Of a stretch of 64,000 nt of DNA, positions 27,978-40,522 are shown piece after piece. Numbering within the stretch: the first letter of the stretch is position 1; each line of letters starts with the position of its first letter. The stretch lies in NCBI GenBank assembly GCA_964007475.1, contig OZ023273.1, positions 21,749,557 to 21,813,556 on the forward strand, given 5' to 3'. The notes under the pieces were generated by a model. That model saw only the letters and a list, made by a program, of their open reading frames with translations, was not told the origin of the DNA and made no database searches. Origin of the DNA: Hybos culiciformis (taxonomy: Eukaryota; Arthropoda; Insecta; Diptera; Hybotidae). The translations under genes were made by a program, and so were the position numbers.

Positions 27978-29577
27978 TTTTTATTAATAAAAGAAAAAAA
28001 ATTTTTTTTCAAATATTTATCTTTACACTGATGATGTTGTTACACAATATAATATGACATTTAAAAAATGTCATAAATAATATTTTGTTAAGTGGAAATT
28101 TTATTCATTCCACTAATGCATTTAAATGGCCTTTCATTATTTAAGAAAATGTATTATTGCGAAAATATTTTTAGGGTTATCGAATATTTTTTCCAATTTA
28201 TAAATTAGGAAGATAAAAAATTATAAGGTTTAGGAACAACAACCGGTATTATTGAATTGAGAATAATCTTGTTTGCGGTTAAATAGCCGCATTAATTGTG
28301 TGTCATCACAATTTCATTCTAATGGCCAGCGTTGGTCTAATATGTATATGGGCTATATAATAATCCACAATATTTTAAAATATAATGTGTAATAAATATC
28401 TGATCCTGCAAATTCATTCTTTAAAGAAGTTTTCAGATCCGCTGTGAGTTCTGTCTACCCAATTGATTCATATTGCAGGATCATTTAGTATTGGAAATGG
28501 GATAAAAATTATTTCCTCAATCCTCATCAATAACTATTTACAAAGGTTTTGAGCACAATAGAAGTAGCAGCATTCTTGATACTAGATGGAGAAAAATTAA
28601 CAACTATAGAACCAGAAATTGATATATGTACATTGTATATTCTATACTTTGTAAATTTCAGATATGATTGGTATAACAAAGATAACAATTATAATTTATA
28701 ATGTTAAATGACATTTTATAAATTTTGCGGTTTTCTGTAAATAAACTGTTTACCCTTAAGTTAATGTTATCAAAGAAACAAGAATTTTTATATCATGACA
28801 TGAAAATTAAAATTGTAACATTTGTAGTAATTTTTTGTTTCTTATACAGAAGATAGAGGGTACTTCTAAAAATAAATATAAATTGATACTAAACGCTGAA
28901 ATGTTTTCACTTAATTTAATAATTTCATAAAAATTCGCGGAGGGTGAATTTTTGTTTGCATGAACAAATTTTTTCATTCTATGATGACAGCAAAAAAGAA
29001 AAGAAAAAAGAAAGTAAAATCTCGATGTAAATAAAAATTAATATAAGTAATGCAATTTTTACATTATGATTTACCTAATTGATGATAATTATTATTAACA
29101 TCATAAATAACTTTATTTCAATATAATTTTTGTTAAAGAATTTTAGTAAATGTCCAATTAACAAATAAGTTGAAAATAAATATGAAAACATTTAAACAAA
29201 AATTGAAAGTAAGCATTCATTGTGTGAGTCATGGAGCTGAATCAAGAATCCCTGTTAATTATCTACACAAAAGATATAGATTTTGTTGATTGAAAAGTCA
29301 GTTTGATATTAATTGTATTCGATTTTCATTTGTTTCTGTCCATATGTACCTATATCAACAGATTTTACTTTCAATTTTCTTATTTTATTTGATTTCTGAG
29401 CTTTCTTTTGAGTCAATTCAGAACTTTTTCCTAGATGTTGGCATAAGCATAACATTGAACATTCAAACAATATCTTTGATTTTAATACAGAAATTAATGC
29501 ATTTTTTTAAATTTAAAATATAGTATGTGAAATAATATAAATTATATAGAAAAGTTAATTTTCACGATAAATATTGT

Positions 29578-29602
29578 AAATAAATAAATAAATAAATAAA
29601 TT
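29578..29602. repeat. (TAAA)n microsatellite
   Basis: About six tandem copies of a TAAA/AAAT tetranucleotide. Simple repeat without further meaning. Confidence 0.85.
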
Positions 29603-32600
29603 TCTAATCCATTGAACTCCGAGGACATCCTGAATCAATCAACTTTCTATTTTGTAATTTAATACATTTTCCCAACGTTAAGGATGAGTCACTTATTTAT
29701 TATTGTAAATTGAAGTAATAAAAATAATAATTGTTTCATTTTTGTTTAAAAAAATTTATTTTTTTTATTAACATGATGTACGTACATAATGTGTGTCCCC
29801 GTGTCTGTCAATATAACCCTTAAAAATATAGTTGTCATTGAGAATAAAATTATGATTTTGCATCCTAGATTGCAATTTCCATTTATGAATTGCCAAAATA
29901 TATTTTTTCATAAAAGAATTTTTTTTTTTTATCCTTGTATAAATTTTTAGCTAAAGTGTAATTAGTTACAGATGAATCTTATTTCCGATAAAATAAAATT
30001 TTCTTTATTTTATATTGTTTATATATTTATGTATATAGTGCACATTTTTATTCTTGTAATTTATAAATTGCAAAAATAAAAAGGGGAAGTACAAAAAAAT
30101 AAAAAGAAATTCGATAAGATAACCCTAATGATTTTTAGCAATACTTTTGTACCATTAAAGTATAGTTATAAAGATAACACTTTAGTTTTGGGGAGTTAGA
30201 ATTTTTTAATTTCACAATTATTTTTACTTTTTCATTCTCTTTGACAAACTAAACCTTGCTTTTAAAAAATTAAATGGCGTTTTTAAATATTGAAAAATCA
30301 CTTATCAACTGAAGTATAAAGCATCATTTTCGTAAAATTTTGAAAAATATTTTTTCGAGATAATATCAAGGCTAGAGAACTTTGTGCTTTTTCCTAATAT
30401 TATATCATGTCTTTGATAATACCTTATTTTTCATGACACTTTTTTATTTGAAAGAAAAAAAAATCTTTTTTTGTACATTGATTATTCTTGTACTTTTTTA
30501 ATTCTTAAAAAAGTTAAAAAAGTTTTCCATAAAAATTTGTCTTATTCCATCATAATTATTGATTCACAAAAAAAAAAAAATACTAATTTTTTTGGCGCCT
30601 TTTATTGGATTTTTCAAAAAACTTTTAACCAGATTATCATTGATTTTTCTTATCAATGAATCCGTTTTCCAAAAGAAAAAAAATGGATAAAAAAGTTCTC
30701 ATCTAGCAGAACGTAATATAATAATGTAAAGAATTTGAGTGATAGGCAAAAAAATTAATAAGTAAGAATAAACTATTTGTATGTTTTATATTTATCGATT
30801 CATTATTTTAAAATAGAAAAAATCTTAATGCATAAAAAGACTGAAAGTATACTTTGATAATTGAACACATAAAGAATAATTAAAAAAAAAGTTTTCAGTG
30901 GTCATAAACTTAATAACAATATTCCAAATAACGTAACAAAAAGGGGCTTCATTCAACGACCATCTTCAAGGTAAAAAATTTATTATTAAAATATTAAATT
31001 AAAATCTTCAATAAATTCTTCAAATGGCAATAAAAATCTAAACAAGATGATCTATACATAGTAAAAAGATATTCGTGAAACCAATAATTATAAATATTAA
31101 AATTTGTTTTTTATTTTTAAAACATTAACATTAATTTTGAATGATGTAACTTAGCTTTAACCCTTTAAAATCAAAAATTATTCGTGCTGAGATTATTTGC
31201 TTGCTCCCTTTAAACAAGACAAAAAAGGTTATAGTAACAATCAGAATATGCGTGAAATAATTTCTCCCCAGGTATCTATATGAGTCTTAGCTCTTGAATA
31301 CTTTGAAAAAAAAAAAAAAGAATTTATGATTTATTTTAAAAATTTTCGAATTAAATTCACCAGAAAATTCCTGCTGTTTGAATATAATAAGGTATACAAA
31401 TTTTATGATCATATTAATCTTTGTTTTCCATTTAAATAAATTGAAAAAATGATATTTTAAATAAAAATAATATTTGTAAGCCATGTATACAAATAAATAA
31501 CTTTTTTAGACGTATACTGTATGTGGCCTTTTTCAGACGACAATATTGCATGCGAAATACTGTATTCTGTACTTAGATTCGTAGAATATTGTATATAGTG
31601 TATATAGACTCAAGTATTCTTTATCTGTATTTTGAACAAAAATATTTGTTACAGCTAACAATAGCTATTTGCAAATTGTAATTGTGAATTTTCAATCATT
31701 TTAATTAATATATAAATAATTTCAGTTTTTGAATATCCTGAAAAGTGGTTCATAATAAAATTTTACAATAATAAAATTGAAATTAATTTAGTTTCTCCGA
31801 TTAACATTTTCGCCAAATAGGTATAATATAATAATAAATGCAAAAAGGCAGAATAGATCAGAACCTTGTTAAATGTTACAAAATTCATATTCGACCATAC
31901 ATATTCTGAAAATTATGAATCACTTCGGTAATAATATTCTTATTTTTCTTATTAATTTTCTTTTTGGAAATTTTTTTTATTCTTTAGGGGGTTCACATTA
32001 CGAAGATGTGAATTCGATAAATATATGTGAAAGCAATAAATTTTATTAATGCAATTTATATAAATATGGAACAGGATATTATGGAGAACAGTATGATGGG
32101 GAACAGACATAAATAGTCCGAAAGATCTAAAATGAATATTTGTTTTATTGAAGAGCATTTAAAGTTGAATTAAAGTTTTTTTACAATGATTCTCACATTG
32201 CAATGCTCAATATTACCCGGCTTCGCATGGTAGTACTTAACTTATATAAATATGTGTCTGTGTGCATGTGTGTATATAAAACTTATACTATAGCTATAAA
32301 ATAAATTTTCCCCTCAGGTATTTGTGTGTCTCAAATGTGAATAATAATATGAATGTAAAATTTTCGATTTTCCAAATAAGGCTGTTGACTAATTTTTTAT
32401 AATCTGTGAGTAAATTTAAAAAGTTTTATAAACTGTCTTAAACGGTTGCATAAACTTATAATATAATGATTTCACAAAGAATTTAAATTTCTGTTGTTAA
32501 ACCATTCAAAAAGAAGAAATAAATCCCTGATTCCATTTCTATTAAGTGCTGCAACAGCTAATGAATATATTTTTAGTTATTAATTAGTATAATATTATTT

Positions 32601-34538
32601 TATTCAAAGAAATAATTTCTTCCTAATCATTAATGTAGCGAACTTCCAAAATATGCCCACACATGTCTTAAATAACATTAAATTCATCTTTAATAAAGTT
32701 TTATTATAGGTATACTTTGGATAAAAATTGGAAGCGTACGTTTCTCATATTAAAATTGCTACAAAAAAAATAGGCAAAATAATTTTATTTTTATTTTGTT
32801 TACGATGGTGGAACAGTGGAAGTTAAGTGTAAAAAAAATATATATAGCAAAGAAACAAAATCTATAAAAATAAAATCAGATAAATAAAATTGAAAAATAA
32901 TTGGAAGCAAAAAAGTCAATTTTTAACATACTTCCATTTTTTTATAAGCCAAAAATTGCAAAAATTTAAAGCCCATTAAATCTCATTTTATTTTATTCTA
33001 CTTTTTTCGTTGCAGATTTCACTTTTTATAGCTCAACCAAATGGAAATTTTATGAGTTTCACTTTTATGAAAAACGTTTTTCCTGATATATATTATATTT
33101 ATTCTTGTTGTATGTGCACGTAATATTTACTTATTTGGTGGAAAATTTCGCTTGACAAGCTAAAAAAAAAGTAGAAATAAACACAAAAAGGTTTTTTTTT
33201 TACTTAACTACCCATAATGCAATAGTATAGTATAATTATATACATTCTGCAATAGATTGAGTTTAGAAATTGATTTCATAGAATTTGAAGAAAGCATTTG
33301 AAAAATATTTGTTTTTTTTTTTCTACCTTAAAACTATATCATATAAATGTAATGGATTTGAAATTTTAGAACAGTACACTATATTAGTCGAGTTATAAAT
33401 ATCTCTTAACCTCTATTATTTAGTCCTAACTTTTTTTTTGAGAATTTGTCATAATTGTCTCCAAAATGCAAATCAATAATTTTCATGGAAATATATAATA
33501 AAAGTTTATGACAGTCAATGTTAACATTTTGTTTATTGCAATAAATTTATGTATTCATATAATATTTTAATTTAGTTAATAATTCAAAATTACAATTATT
33601 TTATGAAATAAATCTTCTTGAAAAAAAAAACTTAAAATAAATAAAAGATACAAATAACAATATATACTTAATCTTAAATAGGAAATCTCTGAATTCGTAA
33701 TAATTTCAAAGAAACTTAATGTCCTTTCAAAAATTGAAACAAGCTATTTAGGCGTTTTAAAAGAAAACTTTTAGTTAACATGTGCCAAAAAGGATGCAAT
33801 CATTTTTATTTTATTACCATTTCTTTATGATATTAATATTAGTTCTGTTTTAATAAAAATTATGAAAAATACATTTAAAACAATGAAAATATGATTTCTT
33901 TTTAATACTTAAGAAAAATTAAATAAGTTTTCAAAGCGAATTATAGAATGGCGCTTTACTAGGAAGTATCCCATCAGTAAATTTTCAATCTAGATTTTTT
34001 GACTTTGGCACAGATTAGAATTTGTGATGTTTCTTCGTTTGTGATTTCTTTTAATTCTTTCGTAATTGATTAACTTTTCAATAGGTACCCTTACCAATAG
34101 AATATAATTATTTGCAAAATAATTCGTCTCACATAACTACTATATCGTAATCTTAATACTTTTTGATAAAAAAAAAACATTGAACAACATATTGAATTTA
34201 ATTTATTATATATTTTGAAGCTTGCACGTCAACTCTGATTTCATGTAATAAGTTTATGAACTACGCAAAAAAATAAAACTTCATATTAAATAGTACATTA
34301 CAACACATGTTAAGAAAATTTGTTATTACAACGACTTGTCAATATTATATCACTCGACTCAACGGTCTCGTAATATAAGTATTGACTCGTGTCTATGTGT
34401 TTTTGTGTATATACACAACGAGCTGTATAACAAATTTTATTAACATGTTTTGTATACTGTTTTAATGTGTATGTGAGAGGTAGTTGCAATCAATACATTT
34501 GCAATCCAAAAAATAAACAAAAGTTCAAAATGAAGTAA

Positions 34539-34587
34539 GTAAATAAAATTTACTTAATACGGAGAATGTAAATAAAATTTACTTAAT
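34539..34587. repeat. 20-bp direct repeat, 2 copies
   Basis: GTAAATAAAATTTACTTAAT at 34539-34558 and again at 34568-34587, 9 bp apart. Each copy is itself partly palindromic (AAGTAAAT/ATTTACTT). Origin unknown; probably local duplication. Confidence 0.75.
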
Positions 34588-37500
34588 TAAATAATCACCT
34601 GTGTATTTACGCATGTAATATACGATTTACCGAGCTAAATTTACGATTACAAATACAACTTACCGAATTTTAATTTTATTTGTACGTCTTTTACTAAAAC
34701 GACAATATACAAACGAATTTAAATAACAACTAGATTTTTATTTTAACCTAATTATATCTTTTAGTGTATTAACTGATCGGCTTGTGTTAAGGTTTGCTTT
34801 TATTTTGATTTTTTGATATTTTTAATTCGCGACATTCTTGCGAACCACCAAAAATTCTTGTAATGTTATAATCTTTATGAATATTAGCAATAATTTTTAA
34901 AATTAATAACACATATTCAAAATATGTATATAATAAGGAAGAAAAATTTTGTTTTTAAATATAAAAATCGTTATTTATTTTTATAACTCCAAAAGACAAT
35001 TTAAAATTATGTTTATTATTATTTTTATTAAATTTTTTTTTGTATAGTTTCAAAGATGTTATGGCGTCCTCCTTAATATCATTTTGTTTTATTTCTTTTG
35101 ACATATGCCAAATAAATGCAATTATTTTTATTAATATTATAGTTATAATATTTTGTTAAGAGAGGCGTTCAGGAAATATCTTATAAAATTTATAATGCAA
35201 TAATAATAAGAATAATAAGTTCTTGATATAATAATCTTTGTTTGTTTTGAACAATTTGTAGCTATAAAATTTTTATAATTTTTAAATATTTTCCATCAAG
35301 TTATTATAGCGTAAATCCGTAATTAATTAATTTATATTGATAGTTAAAGAACAGTGATGGTAAAATATTTTTAAATGTATGTATAATAGTAATACAGCAG
35401 TTAAATATAAATCAAAATAATAGTGTTACCTCATATACCTAGTTGTTTACAATTTGATTTAATGTTTAAAATTAGTTGAATGGAAATTTATAAAATCTTG
35501 TGAAAATTTATAAAATAACGAACGTTGCCAACTTACCTATTTATTATTGTATTTTTCTGTGACAGAAGTGGTTAGTAGATAAAAACCAAATCTGTGAACA
35601 TAAAAATACAATAAATTACCATTTTTAACTCTTTTCATTATCGATAAAAAAAAATATATTCGGATGAATATAATACAAAATTTTGGTTTAATTTACTTTT
35701 TTTTTTGTGCCAAAAACATGAAGGGTGCATAACTTTATCCCATAAAATGCATGTAATACCGTTATATTTCCACCTTTGTATCTTAACATCAACAGTAAAA
35801 AAGGTAGAAGGTGAAATTTTTAAAAAAGAGGGTTATTTATTTTTTATTATCAATACGCACGCACACAAGAAAATGTGTATACTTATGTATATAAAATCCA
35901 AACAAAAATGTTCAAAATTTTTGAAAATGAGTCAAACAAAATAAAATAAAAAAGACAACAGACAATTTTTATCGGATTTTATTCATAACAATAATATTAA
36001 TCTTTGTATTGAAAATGAGTTTTCCAGATAGCCAGATGGTTTCACTGTTTGGCACACGTCTCTTACGCGTGAATTTGTTATAATGATTGAAAAAAAAGAG
36101 AAGAAAATAGCAATTCAGTTATTTTGCTCTAATCAAAATCTATTTTGTTACAATAACAATATACCTAAATAAATAAATTTAATATGGATGGATGTATGTG
36201 AAAAAAGGGTTTTTATTGTGGTGGCTATTTTATTTTGAATTCATAATTTATATACTAATGAGTCAAAAGATTTTGATTTAAAAATTTTCAATGAAAAATC
36301 GTTGAATTGATGACTGAGAATCGTTTTTTGGGTTTTGCTTACTTGTCTCCGGTCAAAATTTATAGACGCTCTTTGAACGACTTATCTTTATCCGATTGAT
36401 TTTTAATTTTGCTCTTGGACTTACTTTACCTGGAAAAACAATTTCCAATAATTTTTGAATCTCAACTGTTCTGTAAGTTAGTAGTAATGATCAATTTAAT
36501 TGTGAATGCGTATAAAAACTATAACATTCCTCGTTGCCTACCCATTAGGGTCTGATCTCATACATATATTCGAATGTTGAAAAATGTTAAAAAAAAATAT
36601 CTGCGCGGGTTTGAGTAAAAGAGTTTAATAAAATATGTAACCGAAACGTTTTCCGCCATTGACCAAAGAGAAAAAATATTTTTTTATATGGGCATGTTGA
36701 ATTTGATTCTTATCTGAGTGGTAACATAATTATAACATTTGATTACTAAAAACATGGGATGTCGCATAGTATCCATTGAAATAACCACGGAATATGAGTA
36801 CTTGGTTAACAGGTTCCATGGACAGCTCCCACTTGCAGTTGAATGATGTTTATTATCTAACTGTCATCTAACTTTCATCCAAACGGTCAGCACATAAATG
36901 TGATTGTGTTGTTTTTACATAAATTACCATAAGGTTTCCTAGAATCTAAGGTAATTCCCACAGAATTTTACACTTACTTGCTTTCTCAAATTTCTAATCA
37001 AAAGAGTCAAATATCTCAAAAGTATAAATACATATATGTATTATGTACGTACGTATATATATTATTTTTATATAACTTTTATTATTTTTCCTTTTGTTAT
37101 TATCCTTTCAGAATAATAAGTTTGAAGTACCTTGAAAATTTTTTATTACATATTATACGTATACCATATACGGAAAAAATGCATAAAAATTGAAAGAAAA
37201 CCTTGTGTGAAAGTTTTAAAAGTAAATTTTTACAAGAAAATAAAAAATTTTAGAACTCATAACATAACAATATGTATAAAAAAGTTGGACTAGTTTGTTT
37301 TTAATGGCAATTTATGTACTCGACTGCATTGATTTAATTTTATATACGATTTAATGCACTTGTTGATTTTGAATACAAATTTAATAAATCAGGATCAATA
37401 TTGAGTTTCACACGACATTTTATTAATAAGAATAGTTTGTTAAAACAATATTATCTATTCGATTATGCTTTAAATTGAAATAATATTTTTATGTATAGAC

Positions 37501-40018
37501 AAGTTTGTATCTACTACATATTCAAACTTGATTAAAATAAATTTGATGCGGGCGTAAATTGATGTAATGAAATAATAACACCTCATTAATTTTATTTGAT
37601 TATAGAGTAATGATAATGAAAGAAAATTGTTCACCTTTTTCTTATCAAAATGTACACAGAAGTTTGAGCATAAAATATACACAGATCATAAACCACAAAA
37701 TATAAACATATATGGCACCTACTAACATAATGTTGAATAAATAATTTTTATGTGTAGTTATGCGAACATAAAATTCAATTGACAAGATAACTAACTATGT
37801 TTGCAATATTATATTTATATTAGGACGTGTTACATTATATTATTAAAGTAGGTAAGTATGTAATTGTTGTTGAATTAATAATTTTAGCTATAAATAAAGT
37901 GGTAAATAGTAATAATTAAAATCAAAATTTACCAGATATTTTTAATAAACAGATAATTATGGAAATTTCGGTGATAATAATCTTGACTTCATGTTTTTAA
38001 TTTTGAAGGAAGAAAAAAGGAAATGTTTCTAGAATAATGAGAGCTTCTTAAAGTTTTAAATTTTTTTTAGTTTTTAGTTGGGTTGTAAAGTTAACTTTAT
38101 AATTATATAAAAACTTTAAAATAGTTTCTTGATTTTAATTAAATATGATAATGATTATTTAATTTTAATATTTTATAAAATTTTAAGATTTCAAATTTAC
38201 TTTAGATTCCAGAACAAATATTTCGAGTTAGATCGTGGATTGTTCTCAATAATTTTTAGAATAAATTTTACTTTTAAAACTTTTTTTTATTAAATGATTG
38301 CAATTTTCAATTATTTGTTAAAGTGTTTGCTTTAACTTTACTGTCACATAAAATCTTTAACTATATAATGTAATTTCCTATATAAAGGACCGGTTTTTCT
38401 AAATGCATATATAGTTTTATCTCAAATGACCATTTTTATATCTTTTTTATGACCAATTTGACAACATTCTTAATTAAAAACTAGTTTAAAAAGTAATTTC
38501 AATTCAATAACTTTAATAAATTACCATTCTTGTTGAAATATAAATTTTTTGGAGAAGAAAATCTTTTTGTGATGCATTATTTGTAAGAGGGTTGATATGT
38601 TTATTAAAAGTAATATCAAAGTTCAATTTAATTGCTTTAGAAAATCTACGCATTAAGATATTTATCGAATTGTTTCTTAAATTACTAGAGGACTACAGAT
38701 ATTATATTTATACTGTTTTGTTTTAATTTATTGCTATTCGAGAGGAAATAAAACTTGTTTAGACTTGGGTTACATAATATATCTTTTCTGATGGTTTGAA
38801 ATTATGTAGAAAAAATTTAACCAAAAATAAATCAAACTTGACCAAAAACAATTTAGTTTTTAATCGCATTAAATTCTTCTTCACATCAAATAAATTTAAT
38901 TATAAAATTTAAATTAAAGAAATCTTTAAAATATATTATCTCCAAGGGGCTAGTTGTAAATTGAAACCTATAGAAAATTATATAAATTTTAATAAATTAG
39001 GATTTCAATAAAATTAATTTAGAATTCTGGTTTCGCAGAAAAAACAGTACCACTGTTTAGTGCTTTAGTACTGGATAGTTGTTACTATAAGCTATGTATT
39101 TGGACTTTTTTATTTTAAGTAAATAATTTAAGATTATGTATAATTTACTAATAACACTGTATTAGTAATTTTGGTTATTCATAGAATTCTTTTAACAGTT
39201 TTTTTCAGGGATCGTAATTTGAAAAATAAAATAACTCTTATTTTCGGATATTTATAAAAATATATACTTATTTTTTAAAATAAATATAAAACTTTAAATC
39301 AATATTTATTTTCTAATGTTAAAAATAAATATTTTTAGCAGATTCAAACAGAAAAAGTGAAATCTGTAGCTTTATTATCAACAAAATGAAACCTTTTGTT
39401 TTGTCGAAGTCAAAAATAAAATTTAAGATCGTAATTCATATTTTGGTAACAAATATTGAACTTAGTTTTGGTTCCGCCACCAAATTTTTTTATTTGATTA
39501 AATTTAATCCAATAATGATTGTAGAATTCGATTTTGAAAATTCAATAAATCCATAGAAATTTTTTTACATTTAAAATTTAAAAACAAAATTAAAACAAAC
39601 AGAACAGCTGATTTAATAACCAAACTTTTTAATTTCTAATATGGATATGCAATAAGTACCAAAAAAAAAAACAATTCAAATTTCTTGATATGTATATACG
39701 AGTAATTGTTCACCTAAGTCACTAATAATTTTCTACACTTCTGCGCCCGTATTTCTCTTTTTAAAACTAACAACCGTTTTCATTTTCATTAGCTATTAAA
39801 AACTCACAATCACAAACTTTTTGTGTGCATGGGTTTGTAAATCTGTAAACTATGATAATTGATGAAATTTTTTAATTTAGTCAAATCATTATAATAATTA
39901 TTACATTTTTCACAAATTCTTTTAAATTTATAACAAAAAAATAGACAAATTAGACAATATACAATTTTTATAAAAATACATCATTTCTTCCACGTTAAAA
40001 TATTATCACTGCAATAAA

Positions 40019-40024
40019 TTTATT
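40019..40024 (-). promoter_or_regulatory. poly(A) signal of the thioredoxin gene, overlapping the stop
   Basis: On the minus strand AATAAA occupies 40024-40019, sharing its first two bases with the TAA stop (40025-40023). If used, cleavage 10-30 nt further on would leave a very short 3' UTR. Variant signals (TATAAA, complement of TTTATA) also lie near 39930 and 39968, so a longer 3' UTR is possible. Confidence 0.5.
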
Positions 40025-40385
40025 AATAATAATAGTCTGAGTAATTTTCAGAGTTGCTTGATTTCAATTGCTTTCCACTATGTTTTTTCAATGCATTTTC
40101 GAGTCGCTCTTCATCAGCACCAGCAAACTGTTGAACTTTTCGACCATTTTTTAAAAATACAAATGTTGGCATTCCAGTAACTTTATATTTTTGAGCCAAA
40201 TCTGCACATTTTTCAACATCAACTTTTAATACTTTTGCTCCATATTTTCGGCTTAGTGCTGTTAGCTTGGGAGCAATAGATTTACATGGGCCACACCAGG
40301 TGGCATAAAAATCTACAACTACAAGTGATTCACCTGCTTTTCTAACTTGATCATCAAAATCGGTTTTACTTTTAATGGCAACCAT
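40023..40385 (-). CDS. thioredoxin, single-exon, 120 aa
   Basis: A small cytosolic or nuclear disulfide reductase: it reduces protein disulfides with its own cysteine pair and is recycled by thioredoxin reductase with NADPH. The whole protein is one thioredoxin fold. The active site WCGPC is at residues 30-34 (Cys31, Cys34), the buried Asp at 25 and the cis-proline at 73 in the GMPTF motif. Cys60 sits where animal thioredoxins often carry an extra, regulatory cysteine. The domain ends near residue 103; a tail follows that is rich in Ser, Asn and Tyr and ends in three tyrosines, making the protein about 12-15 residues longer than the usual 105-108. There is no signal peptide. The ATG has A at -3 and G at +4. 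The frame is intact and less AT-rich than its surroundings. No intron is visible, so it may be an intronless paralogue or an old retrocopy. Family certain; orthologue not resolved. Confidence 0.95.
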   Translation of the reverse strand: MVAIKSKTDFDDQVRKAGESLVVVDFYATWCGPCKSIAPKLTALSRKYGAKVLKVDVEKCADLAQKYKVTGMPTFVFLKNGRKVQQFAGADEERLENALKKHSGKQLKSSNSENYSDYYY

Positions 40386-40489
40386 ATTTAATTAATTTTT
40401 AGTAAAATTTACACTAATTATAATTAAAGTTAAAATTTTTAAAAATTTATTCTAATTTTGGAATTAAGCCACGAGAAGAATTGATGTAT

Positions 40490-40522
40490 ACTGTATGGGG
40501 CTACGAAACTATTTTTTATATA
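40490..40522 (-). promoter_or_regulatory. probable core promoter of the thioredoxin gene (TATA + Inr)
   Basis: On the minus strand TATATAAAA lies at 40522-40514 and an initiator-like ACAGT at 40494-40490. The distance from the first T of the TATA box to the A of CAGT (40492) is 30 bp, the canonical spacing. This predicts a 5' UTR of about 107 nt before the ATG at 40385. In AT-rich DNA TATA-like words are common, so the support is the combination and the position. Confidence 0.5.

Larger units (their letters stand above)
27978..40018. other. AT-rich non-coding DNA, no gene recognised
   Basis: Twelve kilobases without a supportable gene. A 77-codon frame at 29290-29523 starts at TTG and has no motif. 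29578-29602 is a (TAAA)n microsatellite. An 11-bp inverted repeat (TGATCCTGCAA) at 28401-28411 and 28473-28483 bounds an 83-bp segment. A 20-bp direct repeat (GTAAATAAAATTTACTTAAT) stands at 34539 and 34568. 32208-32236 contains ACCCGGCTTCGCATGG, a GC-rich word that may be the remnant of a mobile element. 36030-36990 is richer in G+C and lower in homopolymers, but stops break every frame I tried. Confidence 0.5.

Noticed and set aside
29290..29523. 77-codon hydrophobic ORF
   Set aside because: Starts at TTG, no acceptor or motif, composition like the AT-rich background.
32208..32236. ACCCGGCTTCGC word as a transposon end
   Set aside because: It reminds me of recurring insect repeat ends, but there is no partner repeat or duplication here to define an element.
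40023..40385. Thioredoxin as a dead processed pseudogene
   Set aside because: The frame is intact, all catalytic residues are kept, a promoter-like pair lies upstream, and no genomic poly-A tail or target duplication is seen.
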